This document shows, piece after piece, positions 29,211 to 38,385 of a DNA stretch of 64,000 nt (within the stretch, counting starts at the first letter, position 1; each line of letters opens with the position of its first letter). Origin of the DNA: Pseudomonadota bacterium (GTDB lineage Bacteria > Pseudomonadota > Gammaproteobacteria > Steroidobacterales > Steroidobacteraceae); NCBI GenBank assembly GCA_016713725.1, contig JADJOO010000014.1:91262-155261 (forward strand), read 5' to 3'. The notes under the pieces were generated by a model. That model did not search any database. It saw only the letters and a list, made by a program, of their open reading frames with translations, and was not told the origin of the DNA. The position numbers and the translations under genes are program-made.

Positions 29211-31139
29211 ATGAGCCAGTCCTACACCGCCCAGGACATTGAAGTCCTGAGCGGACTCGAGCCCGTCCGGCGACGCCCGGGCATGTACACCGACACCAGT
29301 CGGCCGAACCACCTCGCTCACGAAGTCGTCGACAACAGCGTCGATGAAGCGCTGGCGGGTCACTGCAGCAAGATCGAAGTGACCGTCTACAAGGACGGGT
29401 CGCTCGAGGTCGTCGACGACGGCCGCGGCATGCCGGTCGATATCCACCCGAAGGAGAAGGTGAGCGGCGTCGAGCTGATCCTCACCCGCCTGCACGCGGG
29501 CGGCAAATTCTCCGCCGAGTCCGGCTACAAGTTCTCCGGTGGCCTGCACGGCGTGGGCGTCTCGGTGGTCAACGCGCTCTCGAAGCACCTCGAGTGCTGG
29601 GTCCGCCGCGGCGGCAAGGAATACAACATCGCGTTCAAGAGCGGGAAGGTGCACTCCAAGCTCGAAGTCGTCGGTGAGGTCGGCAAGAGCAACACCGGCA
29701 CCACGGTCCGCTTCTGGCCGGACACCGCCTATTTCGACAGTCCCGATTTCGCGCTGCCGAAGCTCAAGCACGTCCTCAAGGCCAAGGCGGTGCTTTGCCC
29801 GGGCCTGCGCGTGCGCTTCAACGTCGAGAAGACGGGTGAGAAGGAAGAGTGGCTCTACAGCGAAGGGCTGTCGCAGTACCTGCGCGAGTCGCTCGAGTCC
29901 ACCGAATGGCTGCCGGACGAACCGTTCGTCGGCAAGATCGAAGGCGAGCAGGAAGGTGTCGACTGGGCCGTGGTCTGGCGCACGGACGGCGGCGCCCGGT
30001 TCGAAGAGAGCTACGTCAACCTGATCCCGACCGCGCAGGGCGGGACGCACGTCAACGGCTTCCGCCTGGGCCTGACCGAAGCGGTGCGCGAGTTCTGCGA
30101 GTTCCGCAACCTGCTGCCGCGCGGCCTGAAGTTGTCGCCCGAAGACGTCTGGGACGACACCAGCTACGTGCTGTCGATGAAGATGCGCGACCCGCAGTTC
30201 GCCGGGCAGACCAAGGAGCGCCTGTCGTCGCGCGAACCCGCTGCGTTCGTCTCCGGCATCGTCAAGGACCAGTTTGGTTTGTGGCTGAGCCAGCATCCCG
30301 AAGCCGGCGAGAAGATCGCCCAGCTCGCCATCCTCAACGCCCAGACGCGATTGAAGGCGAGCCAGAAGATCGCGCGCAAGCGCGTGGTGGCCGGTCCGGC
30401 GCTGCCCGGCAAGCTCGCGGATTGCAGCAGCCAGGATCCAAAGCGGGCCGAACTGTTCCTGGTCGAAGGCGACTCGGCCGGCGGTTCCGCCAAGCAGGCA
30501 CGCGATCGCGAGTTCCAGGCGGTGATGCCGCTGCGCGGCAAGATCCTGAATACCTGGGAGGTCGAGGCGGCCGACGTGCTGTCGTCGCAGGAAGTCCACG
30601 ACATCACCGTGGCGATTGGCGTCGAGCCGGGTTCCGACGCGGTCAAGGACCTCCGTTACGACAAGATCTGCATCCTCGCGGACGCCGACTCCGATGGCCT
30701 GCACATCGCCACGCTGCTCTGTGCGCTGTTCCTGCGGCACTTCCGGCCGCTGGTGCTCGCAGGGCACGTTTACGTGGCAATGCCGCCGCTCTATCGCATC
30801 GACTACGGCAAGAACGTCGAATACGCGCTCGACGACGCCGAACGCAACGGCATTCTCGAGCGCATCCGCGCCGAGAACGCACGCGCAAAGCCGTCGGTGA
30901 CGCGCTTCAAGGGCCTGGGCGAGATGAATCCGCTGCAGCTGCGCGAGACCACCATGGCGCGGGAGACGCGCCGGCTGGTCCAGCTCACGGTCGATGCGGC
31001 GGACAACGCCGACCAGCTCATGGACATGCTGCTCGCCAAGAAGCGCGCATCTGACCGTCGTGACTGGCTGGAGACGAAAGGCAACCTGGCCAGTGTCGTC
31101 GCGCCCATCGAGGCGATCGACGGCGCGGCGGCAGAGTAA
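29211..31139 (+). CDS. parE: DNA topoisomerase IV subunit B
   Basis: The ATPase subunit of topoisomerase IV, which decatenates daughter chromosomes. GHKL motifs: VVDNSVDEALAGHC, VVDDGRGMPV and GGLHGVGVSVVNALS. TOPRIM motifs: ELFLVEGDSAGGSAKQARDR and LADADSDGLHI; KGLGEMNPLQLRETTM lies near the end. At about 642 residues it has ParE, not GyrB, length. ATG 29211 (MSQSYTAQDIEVL) is chosen over an upstream in-frame extension through the repeats. It lies 2 bp before parC. Confidence 0.97.
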   Translation: MSQSYTAQDIEVLSGLEPVRRRPGMYTDTSRPNHLAHEVVDNSVDEALAGHCSKIEVTVYKDGSLEVVDDGRGMPVDIHPKEKVSGVELILTRLHAGGKFSAESGYKFSGGLHGVGVSVVNALSKHLECWVRRGGKEYNIAFKSGKVHSKLEVVGEVGKSNTGTTVRFWPDTAYFDSPDFALPKLKHVLKAKAVLCPGLRVRFNVEKTGEKEEWLYSEGLSQYLRESLESTEWLPDEPFVGKIEGEQEGVDWAVVWRTDGGARFEESYVNLIPTAQGGTHVNGFRLGLTEAVREFCEFRNLLPRGLKLSPEDVWDDTSYVLSMKMRDPQFAGQTKERLSSREPAAFVSGIVKDQFGLWLSQHPEAGEKIAQLAILNAQTRLKASQKIARKRVVAGPALPGKLADCSSQDPKRAELFLVEGDSAGGSAKQARDREFQAVMPLRGKILNTWEVEAADVLSSQEVHDITVAIGVEPGSDAVKDLRYDKICILADADSDGLHIATLLCALFLRHFRPLVLAGHVYVAMPPLYRIDYGKNVEYALDDAERNGILERIRAENARAKPSVTRFKGLGEMNPLQLRETTMARETRRLVQLTVDAADNADQLMDMLLAKKRASDRRDWLETKGNLASVVAPIEAIDGAAAE

Positions 31140-31141
31140 CG

Positions 31142-33405
31142 ATGAGCAAGAGCAAAGACACCGAATCGACCGCGGCGCTCGAATTCGAGGGCGTCGAACG
31201 CCAGCCGTTGCGGACGTTCACGGAGCGTGCGTACCTCGAGTACTCGATGTACGTGATCCTGGATCGTGCGCTGCCGCATGTGGGCGACGGCCTGAAGCCG
31301 GTGCAGCGCCGCATCATCTACGCGATGAGCGAGCTCGGGCTCGCCGCCACCGCCAAGCCGAAGAAGTCGGCCCGCACGGTCGGCGACGTGATCGGCAAGT
31401 TCCACCCGCACGGCGACTCGGCCTGCTACGAAGCCATGGTGCTGATGGCACAGCCGTTCTCGTACCGCTATCCGATCGTGGACGGGCAGGGCAACTTCGG
31501 CTCGCCGGACGACCCGAAGTCGTTCGCGGCGATGCGTTACACCGAGTCGAAGCTCTCACGCTACGCCGAAGTCCTGCTGTCCGAGCTGGGCCAGGGCACG
31601 GTCGACTGGCAGCCCAACTTTGATGGTTCCCTCGACGAGCCGCAGCTGTTGCCCGCGCGGCTGCCGAACCTGTTGTTGAACGGAGCGATGGGCATCGCCG
31701 TGGGCATGTCCACCGACATTCCGCCGCACAACCTGCGCGAGGTCGCGGCCGCCTGCATTCGCCTGCTCGACGAACCGAAGGCGACGACGGCACAACTCTG
31801 CGAGCACGTGCTCGGCCCGGATTTCCCGACGGGTGCGGAAATCATCACCCCGCGCGAGGAACTGCAGAGGATCTACGAAACCGGCAACGGCACCTTCCGT
31901 GCCCGTGCCCGGTTCGAGATGGAGGACGGCGAGATCATCGTGACGGAGCTGCCGTACCAGGTCTCCGGCTCGAAGGTGCTCGAGCAGATCGCCGCGCAGA
32001 TGCGCGCGAAGAAACTGCCGATGATCGAGGACCTGCGCGACGAGTCCGACCACGAACACCCGACGCGCCTCGTCATCACGCCGCGTTCCAATCGCGTCGA
32101 CACCGAACAGGTCATGGCGCACCTGTTTGCGACGACGGACCTGGAGCGCACGTACCGCGTCAACCTGAACGTCATCGCACGCGACGGACGCCCACGTGTG
32201 ATGGGGCTGCGCGCGCTGCTCGAGGAGTGGTTGTCGTTCCGCGTCGACACGGTTACGCGCCGGTTGCAGTACCGGCTCGAGAAGGTCAACGCGCGGCTGC
32301 ACATCCTCGAGGGTTTGCTGATTGCGTACCTGAACCTCGACGAGGTCATCCGCATCGTCCGCACCGAGGACGACCCGAAAGCGGCGTTGATCGCGCGCTT
32401 CCAGCTCTCCGAGGCGCAGGCCGAGGCGATCCTCGAGACCAAGTTGCGCCACCTCGCACGGCTCGAGGAAATGAAGATCCGCGGCGAGCAGGGCGAACTC
32501 GCGAAGGAACGCGACAGCCTGGAAAAGCTGCTCGGCAGCAAGGCGAAGCTCAAGAAGCTGGTGCGCGACGAGATCCAGGCGGACGCACTCAAGTTCGGCG
32601 ACGATCGCCGCAGCAAGCTGGTCGCGCGGGCGGCTGCGCAGGCGATCGACGCGACCGAGCTGGTCGCGAGCGAACCAACGACCGTGGTGCTGTCGAAGAG
32701 CGGCTGGGTCCGCGCCGCGAAAGGACACGAGATCGATCCGCGCGCTCGTACAAGACCGGTGACGAATACCGAACCTTTGCCAAGGGCCGCAGCACGCAGT
32801 TCGCGGTGTTCCTCGACAGCACGGGTCGTGCATACAGCTTGCTGGCCCACACGCTGCCGTCGGCGCGTGGCCAGGGCGAACCGTTGTCCGGTCGGCTCGA
32901 TCCGCCCGACGGCGCCACGTTCCCAGGCGTGCTGATCGGCGATCCCGCGGAACGCTGGGTGCTCGCGAGCAGTGCGGGCTACGGCTTCGTCGTCAAGCTC
33001 GAAGACCTCCACAGCCGCAATCGTGCCGGCAAGGCCGTGCTCAACGTGCCGGACGGTTACGCGGCGATCGCGCCGACGGTCGTGCCGCCGGGCGATGAGC
33101 CGCTGCTCGCTGCCGTCAATTCGGAAGGTCGCCTGCTGACTTTCCCGGTGGCCGACCTGCCCGAACTGCCGCGCGGCAAGGGCAACAAGATCTTCGGCAT
33201 CTCGACCAGGAAATCGTTGGTCGAGCCCGAAACCCTGCTGGCGATTGCGGCCGTCGCGCCGGGACAGACGCTCAAGGTGCTCTGCGGCGACCGCACGATG
33301 GGGTTGTCGTACAGGGACCTGGCGGAGTATCGCGGCGAACGCGGACAGCGCGGCGCCGTGTTGCCGCGCGGCTGGCGCAAGGCGGAAGGGCTGGAAGTGG
33401 AATAA
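31142..33405 (+). CDS. parC: DNA topoisomerase IV subunit A (one frameshift)
   Basis: The DNA-cleaving subunit. Catalytic tyrosine in FAAMRYTESKLS, quinolone-region sequence GKFHPHGDSACYEAMVLMAQ, and NGAMGIAVGMSTDIPPHN. The frame breaks near 32745 after WVRAAKGHEIDPR; the next frame resumes with YKTGDEYRTFAKGRSTQFAV and runs to the end of the beta-pinwheel domain (NKIFGISTRKSLVEPETLL). The span is one base short of a whole number of codons, within a CGCGCG run. Because the gene is essential and both sides are perfectly conserved, sequence error is likely. The TAA stop abuts a heptad repeat. Confidence 0.95.
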
Positions 33406-33535
33406 GGGGCCAGGGGTTAGGGGTTGGGGGATAGTCGGAGGTGCTGTGACGATGCCTGCACCCTGGCGGCCAAGCGATAGCAGACCCAAGCACACAGCAC
33501 CTCCGACTATCCCCCAACCCCTATCCCCTAACCCC
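33406..33535. repeat. Heptad palindrome, best copy
   Basis: Left arm: four 7-mers GGGGCCA, GGGGTTA, GGGGTTG, GGGGATA (33406-33433) then GTCGGAGGTGCTGTG. Right arm: the reverse complement of that core (33493-33507), then four complementary 7-mers (33508-33535; on the other strand GGGGTTA, GGGGATA, GGGGTTG, GGGGATA). A unique centre of 44 bp lies between. It fills the parC / FimX-like convergent gap; the first unit abuts the parC TAA and the last overlaps the FimX-like TAG. The G-rich strands satisfy a G-quadruplex pattern. Confidence 0.9.
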
Positions 33536-35585
33536 TACATGACGACCCGTTCCGGGCTGTTGACGAAATAGCCCTGGATGAACTCGATGCCGAGCTGCCA
33601 CAGCACGGCCATCGTGTTCGCGTCCTCGACGCGTTCGGCGATCGTGGTCACGCCGTGTTCGCGCGCCACGTCCACCAGCGCCTTCACTCGTTCCTGCAAG
33701 GGGCGGTCGTTGGCGAGACCCTGCATCAGCGCGCCGTCGATCTTCACGTAATTGACGGGCAGGCGGTGCAACAGTGCCGCGGCATCGCCGGAAGCGCCGA
33801 AGTGCTCGACGGCGAATTCGATTCCGAGCGCAGAGAGCAGGCCCTGCAGCGAGCGCGCTTCGCGCGGCTTCTCGTGCGCCATCTCTTCGGTGATCTCGAA
33901 CACGATGCGGCTGGGTTCGACGCCCGACGCCTTGAGCTGCTGCTGCAGCCAGGTACCGAGCGTCTGGTCGTGCATCGAATCGCGCGAGAGGCGCACGAAG
34001 ACGCGGTGGGGTTGCTTCGCGGCGCAGAAAGACATGGCGGCGCCGACGATCCAGCGGTCGATGTTCTTCATCAGGTCGGTGCGTTCGGCGGCGGCGAGGA
34101 ACTCGGTCGGCAGGACTTCCTGACCGGATTCGTCGAGCATGCGCACCAGCAGGTCAAACATCGGCCGGTCTTCACCGACGAGGTTCGCAATCGGCTGCTG
34201 CACGAGCCGGAAGCGGTTTGCCATCAGCGCAGCCTTGATCTGGTTCGCCCAGGCGCGATCGGCTTCGTCGATCGCAGGCCTGGCACCCGCCGCCTCGCGG
34301 TGCAGGCAGCGGTCGCCACCAGCTTCGGCTGCAGCACGCGCTGCGCAGCGATCGCAGTTTCGAGCGCCTTCTGCAGCGAGCTGCCATGGCTGGGCAGCGG
34401 TGCCGAACCAATGCTGCACGTGAGTTCGACAGATGCCTTGTCGGCCAGTAGCGGCTGTGCGGCGATGCGCTCGCGCAGCTTCGCCAGCCAGGCTTCCTGG
34501 TCCCGCGGGTTGCCGCGTTCGACGAGCAGGGCGACGCCGTGTGGCGATACGCGGCTCGCGAGGTCGCCGGGCTGCAGTTGCTCGTGCACGCGGCGCGACA
34601 GTGCGTCCAGCACTTCCTCCGCCACGATCGGTCCGTATTCGAGTTCGATGTTGTCGAAGCTGTCCGGCGACAGGTAGGCAACGGCACGCAGGCCAGCCTT
34701 GAGTGGCTGTACCGCGCGCGCTTGCGCCGATTCTATGAATGCCGCGCGACGCAGCAGTCCGGTGCACGAATCGAGGCGCATTGCCTGCTCGAGCTGGTTT
34801 GCCAGCGATTCGAGGTCGCGTTTCTGCGTGGCGACACGCAGGCGCACGGCCGGTTCGCCTTCGAACTCGAAGCGCTCGAAGCTGAGCTCCAGCGGTTGCG
34901 AGCCGCCGGCGGGCTGCAGCGCAATAACGCTCAACGCATGACCGGACCAGCGACCCTGCGCCGCGGCGACGAGTGCGCCCTTCAGGGCCGCATGGCTGCG
35001 GGCGTCGAACATGTCCATGAGCGGCTGACCGAGCAGGTCGCCCGGATCCACGTGCCCGAAGAGTTCGCTCCAGGAGGGATTGACGTCCACGACGATGCCT
35101 TCCTGCACGTGCGCGATCGCATCGGTGGAGCCCGTCATGAACGCACGCATCTGGTCGCGGTACTGGTGGGCGGACGCAAGCGTGCCGCTCAGCGCATTGT
35201 CGAGCCGTGCAGCGTCGAGTGCGCGCGTGGCGACGGCCTGCAACCTGCCGCGGGCCGTCAAAGTCACGACGTCGACGGCGCCGAGTTCGAGGCCACGAAT
35301 GAGATCGGCTTCGGAAATCGAATCGCGCACCACGAGGGCCGGCACACGGGGAGCGAGGCGAGCGCGTTGCCCCATTGCGTTGCCGAGTTCTTCCGTATCG
35401 GAGACGCAGATGAACAGCAACTGTGGCGCATCGGGCGTGACGAGCGCGTCCGCGAGGTCGCCGAGGTCCCGCACCCACGTGCAGTGAACCGCCTGGCCCG
35501 CGTTGCGCAGGGTGCTGTTGATGATCTCGACGGGGTCCTGCTGCCTCGAGAGGACGACCACTGGAATGGCGCTGATTTCGCCCAA
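33535..35585 (-). CDS. FimX-like receiver-PAS-GGDEF-EAL protein (one frameshift)
   Basis: Order of domains: receiver-like (IPVVVLSRQQDPVEIINSTL; residues 1-125), PAS (residues 145-260, GIVVDVNPSWSELFGHVDPG), degenerate GGDEF (residues 270-420; no GGDEF signature, region reads ASRVSPHGVALLVERG) and EAL-like (FRLVQQPIANLVGEDRPMFD, then VEPSRIVFEITEEMA, NYVKIDGALM). The EAL motif itself is replaced by a segment around FDLLVRML, so phosphodiesterase activity is doubtful and c-di-GMP binding more likely, as for FimX of Pseudomonas and Xanthomonas, which governs type IV pilus assembly. The frame changes near 34320. TTG start at 35585. Divergent from efp. Confidence 0.8.
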
Positions 35586-35925
35586 TTGCCTACCCCGTCA
35601 GGCACGGACCAGGCCTCGGGGCCCCCGCGCACGTGTAATGTCAAATTCCCGCGGATCATAGCATCGGGGTCTGCGCGCCTAGCGTGACGCAGGTGGCAGC
35701 ATTGTCCTCAAGGCAGTGCCGCGGAACGGCAGCGGCAATGGATGACGCAGGCGCGCATGGCCACCAGCGATGCAATGCAGCCCTGCAGCCCGTTGCCAGG
35801 CGGTCTGGCCGTGGTGACGGAGGAGGGGGGTTGCAGGTAACATATGCGGCTACCAATCGGCAGCCCGCCATCGTCGGTGCCTGCCGCTCCCGGTCCAACC
35901 GCATCCGTCCAGGCGCAGCACACCG
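35586..35925. other. Intergenic region between divergent FimX-like gene and efp
   Basis: 340 bp with no convincing gene on either strand. I see no clear -35/-10 pair, no hairpin with a T run, and no copy of the palindromic repeats. A G-run (GGAGGAGGGGGG) lies near 35818-35829, followed by an AT-richer patch (GTAACATATGCGGCTAC, 35838-35854) that may hold the efp promoter. In relatives epmB often lies here; it does not. Confidence 0.5.
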
Positions 35926-36498
35926 ATGTCCACCTACAGCACGAACGAATTCAAGTCCGGCCTCAAGATCATGATCGACAACGATCCCTACGTGATCGTC
36001 GAGAACGAATTCGTGAAGCCCGGCAAGGGCCAGGCGTTCAACCGCGTGCGCATCCGCAACTTGAAGTCGGGTCGCACGCTCGAGCGCAGTTTCCGGTCAG
36101 GTGACACCGTCGAAGGCGCGGACATCCAGGAATCGGAGATGCAGTATCTGTACAGCGATGGCGATTTCTGGCACTTCATGGTCCCGGAGAACTTCGAGCA
36201 GCACACGGCCGGCAAGGAAGCGATGGGCGACTCGGCCATGTGGCTGAAGGACGGTACGATGTGCACGGTCATGCTTTGGAACGGCGTGCCGCTGTCGGTG
36301 AACGCGCCGGCCCACGTTGAACTCAAGATCGTGGAAACCGACCCGGGCGTGCGCGGCGACACCGCGACGGGTGGCCAGAAGCCGGCGAAGCTCGAGACGG
36401 GTGCGATGGTGCGCGTGCCGCTGTTCCTGAACGAAGGCGAGATCATCCGGGTCGACACGCGCACGTCGGAGTATCTGAGCCGCGCGAAGAAGAGCTGA
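35926..36498 (+). CDS. efp: Elongation factor P
   Basis: Relieves ribosome stalling at polyproline stretches. The modification loop reads FVKPGKGQAF with lysine 34 at the tip, the E. coli type that is beta-lysylated by EpmA; epmA lies 0.9 kb downstream on the other strand. Three OB-like domains; conserved LWNGVPLSVNAPAHVELKIV and TDPGVRGDTA. 190 residues, normal length. ATG 35926, weak ribosome-binding site. A single heptad-repeat arm follows the stop by 5 bp. Confidence 0.97.
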   Translation: MSTYSTNEFKSGLKIMIDNDPYVIVENEFVKPGKGQAFNRVRIRNLKSGRTLERSFRSGDTVEGADIQESEMQYLYSDGDFWHFMVPENFEQHTAGKEAMGDSAMWLKDGTMCTVMLWNGVPLSVNAPAHVELKIVETDPGVRGDTATGGQKPAKLETGAMVRVPLFLNEGEIIRVDTRTSEYLSRAKKS

Positions 36499-36503
36499 CC
36501 CGA

Positions 36504-36537
36504 GGGGTCAGGGGATAGGCGATGCGGGTTAGTCGGA
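36504..36537 (+). repeat. Heptad repeat, single arm
   Basis: Four 7-mers GGGGTCA, GGGGATA, GGCGATG, CGGGTTA (36504-36531) followed by GTCGGA, just after the efp stop. No matching right arm is apparent. The remainder of the 331-bp efp-msrC gap holds two hairpins (36706-36735 and 36754-36827); 36538-36705 has no recognised feature. Confidence 0.7.
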
Positions 36538-36705
36538 ACGACAACCCCGGCTTTCGCTCCTGGCTGAAAGTGACGAGGGCGCCCGGCATTCGGCGTGCGG
36601 CTCGGATCAGAACGAGCCCATAAACACAGTTTAGTGCCACAGTCAGGGGGATTGCGGGTCTCGCCCCATCCTGAGCCGGTGACGCGTCGACGTTGCATGC
36701 GCCGT

Positions 36706-36735
36706 GCGAATTCTCGGGCCCTGGCGAGAATTCGC
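36706..36735. repeat. Perfect 11-bp hairpin
   Basis: GCGAATTCTCG (36706-36716) and CGAGAATTCGC (36725-36735) flank an 8-nt loop GGCCCTGG. It sits 18 bp from copy B of the invariant-loop hairpin, paralleling the second hairpin beside copy A. Confidence 0.8.
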
Positions 36736-36753
36736 ACAGGCGCGGTCGATCAG

Positions 36754-36827
36754 GCGTTCGTTCCGGGTCTTTTCCGGGCGAGCGTGTCTGCCTTTCCGCT
36801 CGCCCGGACAAGACCCGGAACGAACGC
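36754..36827. repeat. Long hairpin, invariant-loop family (copy B)
   Basis: Arms of 31 nt (36754-36784 and 36797-36827) pair with a single mismatch; the loop is TGTCTGCCTTTC, exactly the reverse complement of the loop in copy A. Outer arm sequence (GCGTTCGTTCCGGG) differs from copy A; the inner GAGCG/CGCTC step is shared. It ends 2 bp before the msrC stop. Confidence 0.9.
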
Positions 36828-36829
36828 CC

Positions 36830-37357
36830 TCACCGACCGTCCGCCCCTGGTAACTTCACGGCCGCAATCGCAGCCACGAGGACCGCGACGAGTCGCTCCA
36901 GTCCCCGCGCATCTTCGTCGTCAAACCGGTTGAGCAACGGACTGTCGAGATCGAGCACGCCGAGCAGCCGGCCGTCGGCCAGCACGATCGGCACCACCAC
37001 TTCCGAGTTCGACGCCGAGTCGCACGCGATGTGACCCGGGAACGCATGCACGTCCTGCACGACGAGCGTGCGGCGCTGCGCTGCTGCGGCACCGCAGACA
37101 CCTTTTTCGAACGGAATGCGCACGCAGGCAGGCTTGCCCTGGAACGGCCCGACGAGCAGGTCACCCGACGCCTCATCGAGCAGGTAGAACCCCACCCAGT
37201 TCAGGTCGGGCAGGCTCCAGTACAGCAGCGACGACATGTTCGCGGCGCAGGCGATCAGGTTCGGCTCGCCCGCGAGCAATCCGCGCAGGCTCGACTCGAG
37301 TTCATCTAACAACGCCGGCTTAGCGCGGGAACGTGCGTCGTCGTTCAACGCATGCAT
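36830..37357 (-). CDS. msrC: Free methionine-(R)-sulfoxide reductase (GAF domain)
   Basis: A 175-residue single GAF domain that reduces free methionine R-sulfoxide. The three redox cysteines are placed as in E. coli fRMsr: PACVRIPFEKGVCGAAAAQ and GHIACDSASNSEVVVPI. Also conserved are NWVGFYLLDEASGDLLVGPF and GVLDLDSPLLNRFD. Last gene of the minus-strand group SCO-psd-epmA-msrC, 35 bp after epmA. Fits an oxidative-damage role. Confidence 0.93.
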   Translation of the reverse strand: MHALNDDARSRAKPALLDELESSLRGLLAGEPNLIACAANMSSLLYWSLPDLNWVGFYLLDEASGDLLVGPFQGKPACVRIPFEKGVCGAAAAQRRTLVVQDVHAFPGHIACDSASNSEVVVPIVLADGRLLGVLDLDSPLLNRFDDEDARGLERLVAVLVAAIAAVKLPGADGR

Positions 37358-37392
37358 GGTCGCAGGACTCCGTGCGGGTAAACGCGGGCCGG

Positions 37393-38385
37393 TCAGGCCC
37401 GCTCGTAGGGAAACGTGACGACGTCGTCGATGCGTTCCGCGCGCGCCGCGACCATCACGAGACGATCGAAGCCGAGCGCCACACCGGCGCAGGGCGGCAG
37501 GCCCGACGCAAGCGCGTCCAGGAAAAACCGGTCGACGTCACGCACGGGCTGTCCGCTTTCGCGGCGTCGAGCGAGGTCCGCTGTAAAACGCGCGCCCTGT
37601 TCCGGCGCCGATCCCAGCTCGTGAAAGCCATTGGCGAGTTCCAGCGGGCCCCAGAACGCCTCGAAGCGCGAGGCCACTTCGCCGCGGATCTGCGCCAGTG
37701 CAGCCTGGCTCGCCGGAAAGTCGTAGAGGAAAGTAAGCCGATCGCTTGCAAACGACTCCGCGACGACGGTGCCCATGGCGAGGTCGAGCACGTCGTCACG
37801 CGCAGCCCCGGCGCGCATCGAATCCGGCACGGGAGTACCAGCGCTTTCGATGGCCTGCATGATCGCGTCGACCGGCGCCTGCAGCGGATCCAGGCCCAGG
37901 CGCCGTTGGAACGCATCGCCATACGTGATCGATTCGCTGGCCGCGAAAGTCCGCACGGGTTCCAGCACGTGCCGGATCAGGGCTTCGACGTCGCGCATCA
38001 GTGCGTGGTGGTCGAGTCCGTGCCGATACCATTCGAGCATAGTAAATTCCGGGTTGTGTCGTCCGCCGCGTTCACCGGCGCGGAACACCTTGCAGACCTG
38101 ATAGATGTCGGGTGCCCCGGCGCAGAGCAGCCGCTTCATCGCGTACTCTGGCGAAGTCTGCAGGTAGCCGATGGTCGCCCCGCCTGTTGCGTCGTCCGCG
38201 ACGCGCAACGACTCGAGGTGCACGTCAGTCACGGCCGTGCGGACGAGCGCCGGGGTCTCGACTTCGAGCGCGCCGGTCGCACTGAAGTAGGCGCGGACCC
38301 GCGCCAGCAGATCAGCGCGCAGTCGCAACCGCGCCAGATCGGCCGTGGGCCGCCACTCCGCGTCCGCTGCAGCGCCCGGCGTCAT
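37393..38385 (-). CDS. epmA: Elongation factor P beta-lysine ligase EpmA
   Basis: A LysRS-related class II ligase without an anticodon-binding domain that attaches (R)-beta-lysine to EF-P lysine 34. Motifs: VRAYFSATGALEVETPALVR, GYLQTSPEYAMKRLLCAGAP, QVCKVFRAGERGGRHNPEFT (motif 2) and GVALGFDRLVMVAARA (motif 3). 330 residues against over 500 for LysRS, which excludes tRNA synthetase. Its ATG overlaps the psd stop (ATGA). The partner aminomutase gene epmB is not in this window. Confidence 0.95.
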   Translation of the reverse strand: MTPGAAADAEWRPTADLARLRLRADLLARVRAYFSATGALEVETPALVRTAVTDVHLESLRVADDATGGATIGYLQTSPEYAMKRLLCAGAPDIYQVCKVFRAGERGGRHNPEFTMLEWYRHGLDHHALMRDVEALIRHVLEPVRTFAASESITYGDAFQRRLGLDPLQAPVDAIMQAIESAGTPVPDSMRAGAARDDVLDLAMGTVVAESFASDRLTFLYDFPASQAALAQIRGEVASRFEAFWGPLELANGFHELGSAPEQGARFTADLARRRESGQPVRDVDRFFLDALASGLPPCAGVALGFDRLVMVAARAERIDDVVTFPYERA

